Below, in pieces: positions 51,591-61,645 of a stretch of 64,000 nt of DNA. The stretch comes from Betaproteobacteria bacterium. GTDB taxonomy: Bacteria > Pseudomonadota > Gammaproteobacteria > Burkholderiales > SG8-39. The notes beneath the pieces were generated by a model. That model worked only from the letters and a program-made list of their open reading frames with translations. It did not search any database and was not told the DNA's origin. Every line of letters starts with the position of its first letter. Within the stretch, counting starts at the first letter, position 1. The position numbers and the translations under genes were made by a program. The stretch covers positions 1-64,000 of the forward strand of contig JACQTO010000149.1 in assembly GCA_016210745.1 (NCBI GenBank), written 5' to 3'.

Positions 51591-52076
51591 TTACCAGCGC
51601 GGACTCGCCAGCACCACCGAGGTCGCGATCTGCCGCTCGGGTACACCCCAGTATTTCTTCAGCAGGCGCTCGGTGTCGGCGCGCTCGAGCAGCCGGTAGC
51701 CGTGTTGTTGATAGAACCGGATGGCCCAAGCTGCATCGGCCCAGGTTCCGATGAGAATGGATTTGGTAGTCAGGCTCTCGAGATGGCGCAGCAATTCGCT
51801 TCCGATGCCGCGATTGCGATCGCGCGTGCGCACGTAGGCGTGACGGATGAGGTCGACTTCGCCTTTGTCCTGTATGCCCATGACTCCGGCCAGCGTGCCC
51901 TCGGACTCGAATCCCCAGAACACCACCCCGTGCTCGATCTCCTCCTTTAGCTCGTCCAGCGGCATGTAGGGTTCGTGCCAGCGGTCCTGCGGTATGACGC
52001 CTTTATAGGCCTGCGCCGCGTCGTTGACGATTTCGAAGATTGCGCCCAGATCGTCGCGCGTGCATTGGCGAATCAT
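51591..52076 (-). CDS. GNAT family N-acetyltransferase
   Basis: MIRQCTRDDLGAIFEIVNDAAQAYKGVIP; YVRTRDRNRGIGSELLRHLE; AIRFYQQHGYRLL. Confidence 0.9.
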   Translation of the reverse strand: MIRQCTRDDLGAIFEIVNDAAQAYKGVIPQDRWHEPYMPLDELKEEIEHGVVFWGFESEGTLAGVMGIQDKGEVDLIRHAYVRTRDRNRGIGSELLRHLESLTTKSILIGTWADAAWAIRFYQQHGYRLLERADTERLLKKYWGVPERQIATSVVLASPRW

Positions 52077-52906
52077 CTTGTCTGTTCTCCGAAAAGAGAT
52101 TGGGCGATTCCGCGGATGCCCTCGAGCCCGGCCATGCGCAGTCCGAATCCCTTGCCCGAAGGAACATCGGGCTCGGTGGGATTGATGCGGATCAGCGTGC
52201 CGTGGCTGGCTTCGCCGAAATGCCGCACCGAAGGGATCGCAGTGCCTGCGCCCACTTCGATGGCAACGGGACGCCTGATTCCGCCGAACCACGCTTGGAG
52301 CGCCTCGTGCTGCTCGCGCGTGCGCGAATCGATCCATCCCCAGTCGCCGAACATGAGGATGTTGGGCCGCGCCAGGCTCCCGCAGCGGGGACAAGTTGGC
52401 AGCGAGGAGCGAAGCAGGCAGTTCTCAGCGTCGATCTCGGGCGCGAACTCTGTTGCGGGCCAGATATCGGCTGAGCAGCCCTGCATGCATTGCAAGTGGT
52501 GAATAGAGCCGTGGATTTCGCAGACGCGCTCGGAATCGAACCCGGCTGTTTGAAATTGACCGTCGACGTTGCTGGTGAAGACGAACGCGCCGCCGGGCAT
52601 CGACGCGCCGATTTTCTTTAGCAGCGCGAAACCTTCGTGCGGTACGGTACGCCGATAGAGCGCAAGGCGATGGCCATAAAAACCCCAGGCGAGCCGGGCA
52701 TTGGATTCGAAAGCGGCGGGACTGGCGATCGACTCGAAAGCGATCTTGGCGCGCCCGAGAGCCGGATAGGCGCGCCAGAATCCCTGCGTGCCGCGGAAAT
52801 CCGGCAATCCGGAATCGACGCCCAGGCCTGCGCCCGCGGTCACCAGCAGGCCGTCGGCCTCGAGGATCGCTCTAGCGCAGCGGCGAAAGACGTCGGCGCC
52901 GGCCAT
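52073..52906 (-). CDS. SIR2-family NAD-dependent protein deacylase
   Basis: LLVTAGAGLGVDSGLPDFRGTQGFWRAYP; FTSNVDGQF; EIHGSIHHLQCMQGCS; CPRCGSLARPNILMFGD. Confidence 0.92.
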   Translation of the reverse strand: MAGADVFRRCARAILEADGLLVTAGAGLGVDSGLPDFRGTQGFWRAYPALGRAKIAFESIASPAAFESNARLAWGFYGHRLALYRRTVPHEGFALLKKIGASMPGGAFVFTSNVDGQFQTAGFDSERVCEIHGSIHHLQCMQGCSADIWPATEFAPEIDAENCLLRSSLPTCPRCGSLARPNILMFGDWGWIDSRTREQHEALQAWFGGIRRPVAIEVGAGTAIPSVRHFGEASHGTLIRINPTEPDVPSGKGFGLRMAGLEGIRGIAQSLFGEQTR

Positions 52907-52910
52907 CGGG

Positions 52911-54359
52911 TCAGCTAGCGCGCCAAACGAGGTCGGGCTCGCGCGCGGCCCTGACTTCATCGACCCGCCTCACCGGCGTCGAATGCGGCGCGGTTTTCAC
53001 GACTTGGGGATTCTCCCGCGCCTCGGCGGCGATTTCCCGCATCGCTTGAACGAAGTGGTCGAGTGTTTGCTTCGATTCGGTCTCGGTAGGCTCGATCAGC
53101 AGGCATTCGGGCACGAGCAGCGGGAAGTATATGGTGGGCGCGTGTATGCCCTTGTCGAGCAGGCGTTTGGCAACATCCAGAGCGCTCACGCCGGTTTCAT
53201 CCTTCAATTTCTTCAGCGTGACGATGAACTCGTGGCTTGCACGGCGGCGCGGATAGGCGAGCTCGAAGCCCGAGCGCAAGAGCTCGGCCATCAGGTAATT
53301 GGCGTTGAGCACCGCGTAGTCGGCCACGCGGCGCAGGCCCTCGCGCCCGAGCAGGCGCGCGTAGGCGTAGGCGCGCAGCAGCACGCCCGCGTTGCCCATG
53401 AACGCCGAGAGCCGGCCGATCGTCTGCGGCAGATCGCGTTCGTCCATCCAGCGGTAGGCTTCGCCCTCGCGCGCGACTACCGGGACCGGCAGAAAGGGCG
53501 CAAGGCGCGGCGCGACCCCGACGGGTCCTGCACCGGGTCCGCCGCCGCCGTGGGGCGTGGCGAAAGTCTTGTGCAGATTGAGGTGCACGACATCGAAACC
53601 CATGTCGCGCGGTTTGACGCGCCCGATGATGGCGTTCAAGTTGGCGCCGTCGTAATAGAGGAGGCCGCCGGCGTCGTGGACGATGCGCGCCACTTCCGTA
53701 ATTCCGGCTTCGAACACCCCGAGGGTCGAGGGATTGGTGAGCATGAGCCCCGCCGTGTGCGGGCCGACCGCCGCGCGCAGCGCTTCCAGATCGATCCTGC
53801 CGTCGCGGTCGGTGCGCACTTCGCGCATGCTGCAGCCGGACATGGTTGCAGTGGCCGGATTGGTTCCGTGCGCCGCATCGGGCACGATGATCTCGGTGCG
53901 AAGCTCCTCGCCGCGCGCTCGGTGATAGGCGCGGATCATCGCCACCCCGGCGAATTCCCCTTGAGCGCCGGCCATGGGCGAGAGCGATACCGCGGCCATG
54001 CCGGTGAGTTCCTTCAGCATCTCCTGCAGCTCGAACAGGCAGGCGAGGAACCCCTGCCCCGTGCCCGGGTGCGCCAGCGGATGGCGCGCAAGAAACGCGG
54101 GCAGCATCGCCGCCGCGTTGCAGGCGCGCGGGTTGTACTTCATGGTGCAGGAGCCGAGCGGATAGAAATGCGTGTCGATGGAGAAAGTCTTTTGCGACAG
54201 GCGCGTGTAGTGGCGCACCGCGTCCATCTCCGAGACCTCGGGCAGGAGGGGCGGCACGCGCCGGCGCAGATGCTGCGGGATGGCCGGCGCATCGGCTGGC
54301 TCGTGCGGCAGTTGCGAGCCGCACGCGCGACCGGAAACCGAGCGCTCGAATATCAGCAT
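52911..54359 (-). CDS. gcvPB: Glycine dehydrogenase (decarboxylating) subunit 2
   Basis: [45 protein letters not shown]. Confidence 0.97.
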   Translation of the reverse strand: MLIFERSVSGRACGSQLPHEPADAPAIPQHLRRRVPPLLPEVSEMDAVRHYTRLSQKTFSIDTHFYPLGSCTMKYNPRACNAAAMLPAFLARHPLAHPGTGQGFLACLFELQEMLKELTGMAAVSLSPMAGAQGEFAGVAMIRAYHRARGEELRTEIIVPDAAHGTNPATATMSGCSMREVRTDRDGRIDLEALRAAVGPHTAGLMLTNPSTLGVFEAGITEVARIVHDAGGLLYYDGANLNAIIGRVKPRDMGFDVVHLNLHKTFATPHGGGGPGAGPVGVAPRLAPFLPVPVVAREGEAYRWMDERDLPQTIGRLSAFMGNAGVLLRAYAYARLLGREGLRRVADYAVLNANYLMAELLRSGFELAYPRRRASHEFIVTLKKLKDETGVSALDVAKRLLDKGIHAPTIYFPLLVPECLLIEPTETESKQTLDHFVQAMREIAAEARENPQVVKTAPHSTPVRRVDEVRAAREPDLVWRAS

Positions 54360-55720
54360 GATGTTTTCTCCGCGAGAATGCGTTGGAGAGCCTCAGCGTA
54401 GCGATCGAGGTCGGCTTGCGTTTTCGTTTCGGTGGCGCACACCAGCAGCGCGTTACCCAGCTCCGGATAATGGCGCGACAGATCGAAGCCGCCGAGAATG
54501 CGCTCGCGGCGCAGGGCGTCCAAGACCGGCGCCGCCGGGCAAGGCAGCGAAAGCACCGCCTCGTGAAACAGCGCGCCGGAAAACCGCGGTGTTACACCGC
54601 GAATGGCGGTCAGGCGCCGGCACAGCGAGAGCGCGTTGGTGTGGCAGCAGGCGGCCGTGCGCTCCAGGCCCCGGGGCCCGAGGAGGGCCAGATGGATGGT
54701 GGCGGCGATCGCCATCAGGCCCTGGTTGGTGCAGATATTCGAAGTGGCCTTGGCGCGGCGAATGTGCTGCTCGCGCGCCTGCAGCGTCAGCGTGAATGCG
54801 GGAGCGCCCGCGGCGTCTACGCTGCGCCCGACGATGCGCCCCGGCATCTGCCGCACGAGCGATTGTCTAGCGCACATGAAGCCAAGATACGGTCCGCCCC
54901 CTGAGAGCGGCGCACCCAGCGGCTGGCCGTCGCCCACCGCGATGTCCGCGCCTTTGCTGCCCCACTCTCCCGGCGGCTTCAGGAGCGCGAGAGCAAGCGG
55001 ATTCACCAGGCCGATCGCCAGCGCCCCGTGCGCGTGCGCCCAGTCGGTGAGTTCGTCGACCGGCTCCAGAACGCCGAAGAAATTCGGCTGCGGCGCGACC
55101 ACCGCCGCGATGGTCCCCTTAGCCATTGGCCCCAGGGATTCGAGGGCTGTTGCGCCCGAATCGCGCGAATACGCAGCCTCGACGATCTCCACGCCCTGAT
55201 TGCGCACGATGGCGCGCACGCAGTCGCGGTAGTAGGGGTGAACGCTGCGCGGCATCAACACGCGCCGAGGCCCGCCCTGCGCGCGTACCGCCATCAGCAC
55301 CGCCTCGGCGAGCGCAGATGCCCCGTCGTACAGGCTGGCGTTGCAGACATCCAGGCCGGTGAGCGAAGCCATCATGCTCTGGAATTCGTAGAACACTTGC
55401 AGCGTGCCCTGGCTCGCCTCGGCCTGGTAGGGCGTGTAGGCGGAGTAGAACTCGCCGCGCGTGGCGATCTGCCATACCGCCGCGGGAATGTGATGCTCGT
55501 AGGCGCCGGCGCCGATGAAGTTGAGATAATTTCCATCGGCGTTTGCGCGCTCGCTCATCAAGCGCATGAGTGCCATTTCCGGCAGGCCCTCGGGCACGCC
55601 CGGAATACCCTCGACCAAGAGCTTCTGCGGAATCTCTTCGAACAGCTCCTCGATCGAAGTCGCGCCGATCGCGCCGAGCATGGCCTTCACTTCGGCATCG
55701 GTGTGCGGTATGAAAGGCAT
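54353..55720 (-). CDS. gcvPA: Glycine dehydrogenase (decarboxylating) subunit 1
   Basis: [72 protein letters not shown]. Confidence 0.97.
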   Translation of the reverse strand: MPFIPHTDAEVKAMLGAIGATSIEELFEEIPQKLLVEGIPGVPEGLPEMALMRLMSERANADGNYLNFIGAGAYEHHIPAAVWQIATRGEFYSAYTPYQAEASQGTLQVFYEFQSMMASLTGLDVCNASLYDGASALAEAVLMAVRAQGGPRRVLMPRSVHPYYRDCVRAIVRNQGVEIVEAAYSRDSGATALESLGPMAKGTIAAVVAPQPNFFGVLEPVDELTDWAHAHGALAIGLVNPLALALLKPPGEWGSKGADIAVGDGQPLGAPLSGGGPYLGFMCARQSLVRQMPGRIVGRSVDAAGAPAFTLTLQAREQHIRRAKATSNICTNQGLMAIAATIHLALLGPRGLERTAACCHTNALSLCRRLTAIRGVTPRFSGALFHEAVLSLPCPAAPVLDALRRERILGGFDLSRHYPELGNALLVCATETKTQADLDRYAEALQRILAEKTSC

Positions 55721-56109
55721 CAGTGAGACTCGCTTGCGATCTGCTCGGCATAGCCCTTGGCGTCGAGCAGCGCATCGCGCTCGGCGGCGTTGTCGGGCTT
55801 CACCTTGAATAGCCATGCCCCGTAGGCATCGGCGTTGATCGCTTGGGGCTTCTCGCCCAGATCGGCGTTGGTGGCGATCACCTCGCCCGATACCGGGGCG
55901 TAGACGTCGGCAGCGGCCTTGACGGATTCGACTACCGCGCATTCGGTGCCCGCAGCCAGGTGCTTGCCCGCCTGCGGCAACTCGACGAAGACGATGTCGC
56001 CGAGCATTTCCTGCGCGTGATCGGTGATGCCTACCGTGAGCGTGCCGTCGGGCTCCAGCCGCGTCCACTCGTGGGTCTTGGCGTAGCGAAGCTCAGTGGG
56101 GATGTTCAT
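55720..56109 (-). CDS. gcvH: Glycine cleavage system H protein
   Basis: [66 protein letters not shown] lipoyl-lysine motif. Confidence 0.97.
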   Translation of the reverse strand: MNIPTELRYAKTHEWTRLEPDGTLTVGITDHAQEMLGDIVFVELPQAGKHLAAGTECAVVESVKAAADVYAPVSGEVIATNADLGEKPQAINADAYGAWLFKVKPDNAAERDALLDAKGYAEQIASESH

Positions 56110-57209
56110 TTTGTTTCCTCGGGTAAATGGATCACGATTTTTCCGTTGCGAACGAATGGCGGCGTCACCACGCGCGCTTCCAGCAGCCGCTCGCGCACTT
56201 CGACTTGCACCGAATCGCCGTTGGCGACGGCCTTGGGCAGGCGCGCAAATGCGATCGATCGTCCGAGCGTCGGCGCGAAGCTGCCGCTGGTGGTCTGGCC
56301 CTCGCCATGCGTGGTGGCGACGCGCTGATGGGCGCGCAGCACCCCGCGCCCGATGAGCACCAGTCCCGCGAGGCGGCGCTGCGGCGTCTCGGCCTTGAGT
56401 GCCGCCCTGCCGACAAAGTCGCGCTCGCCAGAAGCATCGACAGTCCACGCCAGTCCCGATTCGGTGGGCGTGACCGTTTCGTCCATGTCCTGTCCGTAGA
56501 GGTTCATGCCGGCCTCCAGTCGCAGCGTGTCGCGCGCACCCAGGCCGCAGGGCGCCGCGCCTGCCCGCAGCAGATCGTCCCAAACGCGCTGCGCGTTCCC
56601 GGTGGGACACATGAGCTCGAAGCCGTCCTCGCCTGTGTAGCCGGTGCGCGCGATGAAGAACTCACCGCTTGCCGCCGCGTGAAATCGCGCCAGCACTTCG
56701 GTGGCCGGGCGGATCGCGGGCAGCGCCTGCCACACGCGCTCGCGCGCCTGCGGCCCCTGTACGGCGATCAGGGACAGATCGCGCCGCGGCGCGAGGCTGA
56801 AACTGCCGCCGTGGCGCGCCCGCAGCGAGCCGAACCAGGCCAGATCCTTGTCGGCGGTCGAGGCATTCACCACCAGCCGGTAGCTGCCCTCGGCGACGAA
56901 GTAGACGATCAGGTCGTCGAGCACATGCCCCGCGTCGTCGAGCAGGCAGGAATAGAGCGCGGCGCCGGATTGCTTCAGTTTGGCGACGTCGTTTGCCAGC
57001 GCGTAGCGAAGAAATGCGCGCGCATCGGCTCCGGCGATATCGAGGGCGAGCATGTGCGAAACGTCGAACATGCCGGCGCCGCGGCGCACGCGGTGGTGTT
57101 CTTCGATCTGTGAGCCGTAGTGGAGCGGCATTTCCCAGCCGCCGAAATCGACCAATTTCGCGCCGAGCTTTCTGTGGGCCGCGTTGAGCGGGGTCTGTTT
57201 GAGCATCAT
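56106..57209 (-). CDS. gcvT: Aminomethyltransferase, glycine cleavage T protein
   Basis: [62 protein letters not shown]. Confidence 0.97.
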   Translation of the reverse strand: MMLKQTPLNAAHRKLGAKLVDFGGWEMPLHYGSQIEEHHRVRRGAGMFDVSHMLALDIAGADARAFLRYALANDVAKLKQSGAALYSCLLDDAGHVLDDLIVYFVAEGSYRLVVNASTADKDLAWFGSLRARHGGSFSLAPRRDLSLIAVQGPQARERVWQALPAIRPATEVLARFHAAASGEFFIARTGYTGEDGFELMCPTGNAQRVWDDLLRAGAAPCGLGARDTLRLEAGMNLYGQDMDETVTPTESGLAWTVDASGERDFVGRAALKAETPQRRLAGLVLIGRGVLRAHQRVATTHGEGQTTSGSFAPTLGRSIAFARLPKAVANGDSVQVEVRERLLEARVVTPPFVRNGKIVIHLPEETK

Positions 57210-57226
57210 GTCCCAAAAACGAAAAT

Positions 57227-57254
57227 GGGTGGAGCATCCTGTGATGCTCCACCC
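57227..57254 (-). terminator. Terminator-like hairpin between glycine riboswitch and gcvT
   Basis: GGGTGGAGCATC-4 nt-GATGCTCCACCC followed on the minus strand by ATTTTCGTTTTT. Confidence 0.75.
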
Positions 57255-57450
57255 CTCTGTCCTTGGTACCTGAGAGATTGCAGCGCCGGTCGAACTGCGG
57301 CACCGCGTACCCCTTCGGTGGATGGGTTAGAACCCATCGCTCTCCAGATTGGAAGGCCTGCGGCCTCCGGTCCAAGCGGCCCTTTTGCCTGAGCGGTTAC
57401 GGGTGTTGCGCCTTCGGCGGTGGACTGCTAACCACGCTCTCCCGCTTGGA
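57255..57450 (-). ncRNA. Tandem glycine riboswitch upstream of gcvT
   Basis: Minus strand GGGAGAGCGUGG...CCGCCGAAGGCGCAA...GCUCAGGCAAAAGGGCCGCUUGGACC (aptamer 1) and CUGGAGAGCGAUGGG...CCACCGAAGGGGUACGC...CUCUCAGGUACCAAGGACAGAGGG (aptamer 2). Confidence 0.93.
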
Positions 57451-57547
57451 TGGTGGCACTATAGCTGAGGCGCGCGATCCCGACAAGGGCGCCCAAAGCG
57501 CGCCCAAGGGAAGCCATGTCGACCGCGGAGCGAATTTCATACAGTCG

Positions 57548-60500
57548 TCATCCCGCCGTAGTCGCAGAAGGTCTGTGCCGACGCGAGGATTCCATCGCCA
57601 TTGAAAGATCGAGCACGGCCACGTTCGTCTGGAACCGATCTTCCTCGGGCACCATCCCGGAAAGCAGCTCGATCAGGCTCTGCGGCGTAGTTGGCCGCTC
57701 CCCCGCCGGCGTAGCTCTCGGATTTAAGCCGAACCACAAAACTAGGTAGATACCCACACCTTCAGACGCAGGGTCGAGCGTATACGTGCGCAACTGCGTA
57801 CGCCACGCCGACCACAGTTCACGATTATCTTCCTTCTTGATTTCGATCGGCACCGTGAACCGTCGGTCGGGCTGAAAATATTCCGCGCGCATGTCTGCTC
57901 TGGTATCTTGCGCGGCTTGGCCCTCCTTCTCGAGCTTGACGCCTACATTCACTAGCCGATTTCGCATGCGGTCGAGCAGTATGTCCCGGCACTCGTTTTC
58001 TGTCTTCGGCGTTTCCCGGTCGTCGCGCCGGAACAGGAGCAGTCCGTTGGTGTCGTCGCCGTGGAGCCGCGCTCCGACGTCTCGCAGATGATCCAGGAAG
58101 AGCGCTGCCAGATCCCGGGAGTTTGCTGGCGCCCTGTTCGCGAGAACGTTGGCGACGTCGTCAACGCTTGGCTGCTTGAACGTGGCATCGCGCATCGCTC
58201 GCGACTGGTCGAAAGCGGCGCCATCGAGCGCCAGTTTCCACCGGTTCAGTTTTCGCAAACCCGCTAGACGCGCGATCTCTTCTGCCGCCTCGGCCGATGC
58301 TGCGGAGGCGAGCTGATTTATGAGGTGATGAGTCCATTCTCGCCTGTGGTCGGCGTCTCCGACCGAGTGCACGCCTGTCGGGTATTCGGGAGAGGCGTGC
58401 GGCCCGATTAGCTCGATTAATAGACTAGTCGCTAGGATAGGCAAAGGAATAGCGTTCTTCGTTCGTTTGCCCTGCAACTCGATCGCCCGGCCAAGATGTG
58501 CAGCGCGAGACTCGCTCGTGCCGACAAACTCAACAAGCTTGCTGGAATAGCCTTCGCCATCGATTCGCAGCCCGGCGACCAGGTATGCGATGCGCTGCCC
58601 GGTATCGAGGCTCTTGAGGGCTGTACGCTCTGCGAGCAGAGCTGTGACTTGTTCCGATGACAGCCGGCTGGTCGCCGGTAGGAGCTCTCCATTGAGAATT
58701 CGCAGTTGCTTTTCATTTGCCCGAACCGGAAAAGCACGCAGGATTGGGGGTACGACGAGGCGGGCAAGATCCGCGAAGCGGTCCTCTCGCGCCAACTGCC
58801 AAAGCCCAGTCACGTTTGTCACCGAGCGGCGCCGTATTGTCTGCATCGCGTACTTCTCCAGCACCGGCGCGATGATCGTTGGCCGTGTTTCCGCCAACGC
58901 AGAGAACCACTCCGGTTGATCGCCAACTCCATCGGTAAGCCAGAAGGCGGCAAGCTTGCGAACAAGGTCGTCAGGCCAGCTCAAGATTAGCTTCGGATCG
59001 CGCTCAAATACGAGAGAGGCACCCAACAGGCACGCAGGGCGGATAAAGTGCGAGCGGCCCCCGAGGTCAGTCTTGAGAATGTCGTCAACGTCCGGAAGGT
59101 CCATGCGTGCCGGCGTCGCCTCCAGCCCGCCAATCGCCGATTTCGCCTCTTCAATGGTGCCGCCAAGAAGATCCTGGACCCGCTCCTCCGGTGTTTCGCC
59201 GCGAATGTCGCTGTAGCGCCTGTCGTATGCCAACGCGATCTGGTGCATCAACCCGGGAGGCGCTGTGCCCCCGGCTATCGATGCAAGGTGCGGCAGGAAG
59301 TTGCGGCGGCGCTCGCGCCGCGCGGTCTCTCTCTCCGCGTCGTACGAGCGCCTTCTCTTTAGTTCTTCACTTCGAAAGTGATCCAAGGGTAAAGACCAGG
59401 CGCTCTTGAGCCACTCGCATGCCTGCGGCCATCTTTCCTGGTTCAATTCCACCCATTTCTCGACCGCTTCCATGCTCAGGGTGAATTCCGGTCGCGGATT
59501 GATGGCGGCATACGCTGCAGAATCGAAGCAGTCGCGCGCCAGCGCTTCGTCGTCGGTTGCGCTAGCTTGGTCGAGCAGCCATTCATACCAATCGGCCGGG
59601 CGCGCTGCTCCCAGAGTACGCTCCTCGCTTTCCCACAACCGGCGCCTGCCCGCGCCATCGGTCCGAACCTGAGTCCAGCCGTATGCGACGAGCGCTTTGA
59701 GTTTCGACGGCCTCGCGCTAAGCCAGTCTCGCGCGAGACGAACATCGTCTTCCGGCAGACGGGAAAAGCCGTATTCGTCAATTGCGATGCCAAGCCATCT
59801 GTGCAGCGTCTCGATCGGGATGTCGTCCCCGTGTTCCTCCAGTGCCGCCACTAACAACTTGGTAGCAACACTGTCCAGAAAGAAACCAAATTGTCTGCCG
59901 TCGACCATAATGGGCGCACTTGCCCACGCGTCCATGAGATTTCGGAGATCTTTTTGCGGAGTGCGGTCGACAAGTCGGTGCTGCCAGAAGTGCTGATACA
60001 ACCCGTAAAAAGATTCTGTCTTTGGGGCGCGAAAATACCCGGCAATCTCGCTCGGGGTCACGATTTCCGGATAGAGTCGGTCGAGCAGCCGCCCTGCGAG
60101 TTGATCGTCGGGGTCGACAATTCCGCCAGCCTCAATGTCATCGAGCATCGTCCGGGCTACTGCCATGTCAGGCGTACGCTGGACCATCCAGGCATCTAGC
60201 GCCGCCAGGCGGATGTCTGACGAGAAGCTGGCATCGCGAATGATTGCCCTAAGGTCGGGTGCCAGTTTCGGCATCAGCTCGCCATACTCGATCGCGTCAA
60301 GCACGCATCCAAGCAAGGACTGGTGCGCCAGCGAACGATCCGACTTGGCCAACAGCTCTTGAAAGGTATCAGACATGTCTTCCGTTCCAAGAGCGCCAAA
60401 CGGATGGTCCTCCCAGTGGCCTTTGCGGAACCATGCAAAACGCTGCGCCTCCCGGTGAAGGGCGCGCAGGACCCGGCTCTTCTCTTCGGTCGTGAACAAC

Positions 60501-61645
60501 CTGAGATCGCCATAGAGAACGACACCGAGCGGATCGCGTTCAATGAGCGCGGGACGCACCTGTTCGCAACGGGTGGCTAGCCAGGCGTTCAGACCGCGCA
60601 GAGGATCCACGATCCCGCCGTCCGCACCGCTCATCAACGCTAGAACGCGCCCGACGGGCAGTCCATTCTTGATCCGCTTTGCAATGACTGCTGCCGCCAG
60701 GAATTCGGCAATGGTCCGGTGACGCGGAATGCGTTGGCCGCAGTCCATCACGAAGATCTTGCTGTGGAGCGTTGCGCGTGGATCCGAGATACCAAGTACG
60801 TCGGGTAAGTCGTCAACGAGCCGTGCAAGATCTCCCTCTGAGACCAACTCGACCGAAAAACCTGGGATACCGGCGAGCAGATGCAGGGCACACATCAGTC
60901 CAGCGTCGTCCAGTATCCTGTCGATCGAGGGCTGATTGCGGCGGCGTTCTGCGCGATGTTCCTCGTTATATTCGATGGCGAGCTGCTCGCAGGCCATCGT
61001 ATAAATGTCCGTCCGGTTGTCCGGCCAGCGACCTTCGCGCTTTGCAACGGCGTTGACGATTAGGCCTAACAGCAGCGGGTTCCCGAGTAGTGAGCGGATA
61101 CGGTGTCGCTCCGACTCTACCAGGAATCCCTCCGGGTCTTCGACCCCAAGGCTGCGCAATATGGCAACAATGTCGGCATCATCTAGCTCTTCGAGATGAA
61201 GCACGGCCAGCTCGCCTTTCGACGCCACGGCCGTGAGGCTCTCGTTGTCAACCGCGCTCCTCCAGTCCGCTTCGCGACACGAAAGGCGAAACTTCGGTCG
61301 CCCCAACTCGTCCAGACGCCTCCGGACGTTGTCCAGCGGGGCTCGATGGGATTCGGACCCGGCTCGAATTTCGTCCAGTCCATCAATGAAGATCGGCGCA
61401 TCGGGTTTGAAACTCCGGGACCGCAACGTGATGAAATCGCGAGCGCTTGTATATTCCCCGCCCGTTTTTCGCGCCTCGCGCTTAAATGCTTCTGTCTTTC
61501 CGGCCCCCGGTTCTGCCAGAAGTACGTAGGCACCGATCCCACGCCAGCGTGCGAGGGGATGCGATTCTCGCGGACGTTCGGGAGAAAGCTGCACAGCTCG
61601 GCGCGGAACCACAAGAGGGAAACTCTTTTCCAAGTCGTCCTTCAA
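57548..61645 (-). CDS. 1365-aa NACHT/STAND-like NTPase with long helical middle and C-terminal PD-(D/E)XK nuclease-like domain
   Basis: Walker A LLAEPGAGKTEAF; Walker B IFIDGLDEIRAG; sensor-like KFRLSCREADW; C-terminal RADMRAEY...FTVPIEIKKEDN...WSAWRTQLRTYT...GVGIYLVLWFGL; start TTG overlaps upstream TGA. Confidence 0.8.
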   Translation of the reverse strand: MKDDLEKSFPLVVPRRAVQLSPERPRESHPLARWRGIGAYVLLAEPGAGKTEAFKREARKTGGEYTSARDFITLRSRSFKPDAPIFIDGLDEIRAGSESHRAPLDNVRRRLDELGRPKFRLSCREADWRSAVDNESLTAVASKGELAVLHLEELDDADIVAILRSLGVEDPEGFLVESERHRIRSLLGNPLLLGLIVNAVAKREGRWPDNRTDIYTMACEQLAIEYNEEHRAERRRNQPSIDRILDDAGLMCALHLLAGIPGFSVELVSEGDLARLVDDLPDVLGISDPRATLHSKIFVMDCGQRIPRHRTIAEFLAAAVIAKRIKNGLPVGRVLALMSGADGGIVDPLRGLNAWLATRCEQVRPALIERDPLGVVLYGDLRLFTTEEKSRVLRALHREAQRFAWFRKGHWEDHPFGALGTEDMSDTFQELLAKSDRSLAHQSLLGCVLDAIEYGELMPKLAPDLRAIIRDASFSSDIRLAALDAWMVQRTPDMAVARTMLDDIEAGGIVDPDDQLAGRLLDRLYPEIVTPSEIAGYFRAPKTESFYGLYQHFWQHRLVDRTPQKDLRNLMDAWASAPIMVDGRQFGFFLDSVATKLLVAALEEHGDDIPIETLHRWLGIAIDEYGFSRLPEDDVRLARDWLSARPSKLKALVAYGWTQVRTDGAGRRRLWESEERTLGAARPADWYEWLLDQASATDDEALARDCFDSAAYAAINPRPEFTLSMEAVEKWVELNQERWPQACEWLKSAWSLPLDHFRSEELKRRRSYDAERETARRERRRNFLPHLASIAGGTAPPGLMHQIALAYDRRYSDIRGETPEERVQDLLGGTIEEAKSAIGGLEATPARMDLPDVDDILKTDLGGRSHFIRPACLLGASLVFERDPKLILSWPDDLVRKLAAFWLTDGVGDQPEWFSALAETRPTIIAPVLEKYAMQTIRRRSVTNVTGLWQLAREDRFADLARLVVPPILRAFPVRANEKQLRILNGELLPATSRLSSEQVTALLAERTALKSLDTGQRIAYLVAGLRIDGEGYSSKLVEFVGTSESRAAHLGRAIELQGKRTKNAIPLPILATSLLIELIGPHASPEYPTGVHSVGDADHRREWTHHLINQLASAASAEAAEEIARLAGLRKLNRWKLALDGAAFDQSRAMRDATFKQPSVDDVANVLANRAPANSRDLAALFLDHLRDVGARLHGDDTNGLLLFRRDDRETPKTENECRDILLDRMRNRLVNVGVKLEKEGQAAQDTRADMRAEYFQPDRRFTVPIEIKKEDNRELWSAWRTQLRTYTLDPASEGVGIYLVLWFGLNPRATPAGERPTTPQSLIELLSGMVPEEDRFQTNVAVLDLSMAMESSRRHRPSATTAG

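Noticed and set aside
52788-54401. 537-aa plus-strand ORF opposite gcvPB/SIR2
   Set aside because: Shadow ORF; the minus-strand genes have unambiguous motifs
57451-57547. Possible tRNA or integration site at the edge of the accessory operon
   Set aside because: No tRNA cloverleaf, integrase or direct repeat found; this stretch is more simply the riboswitch promoter region
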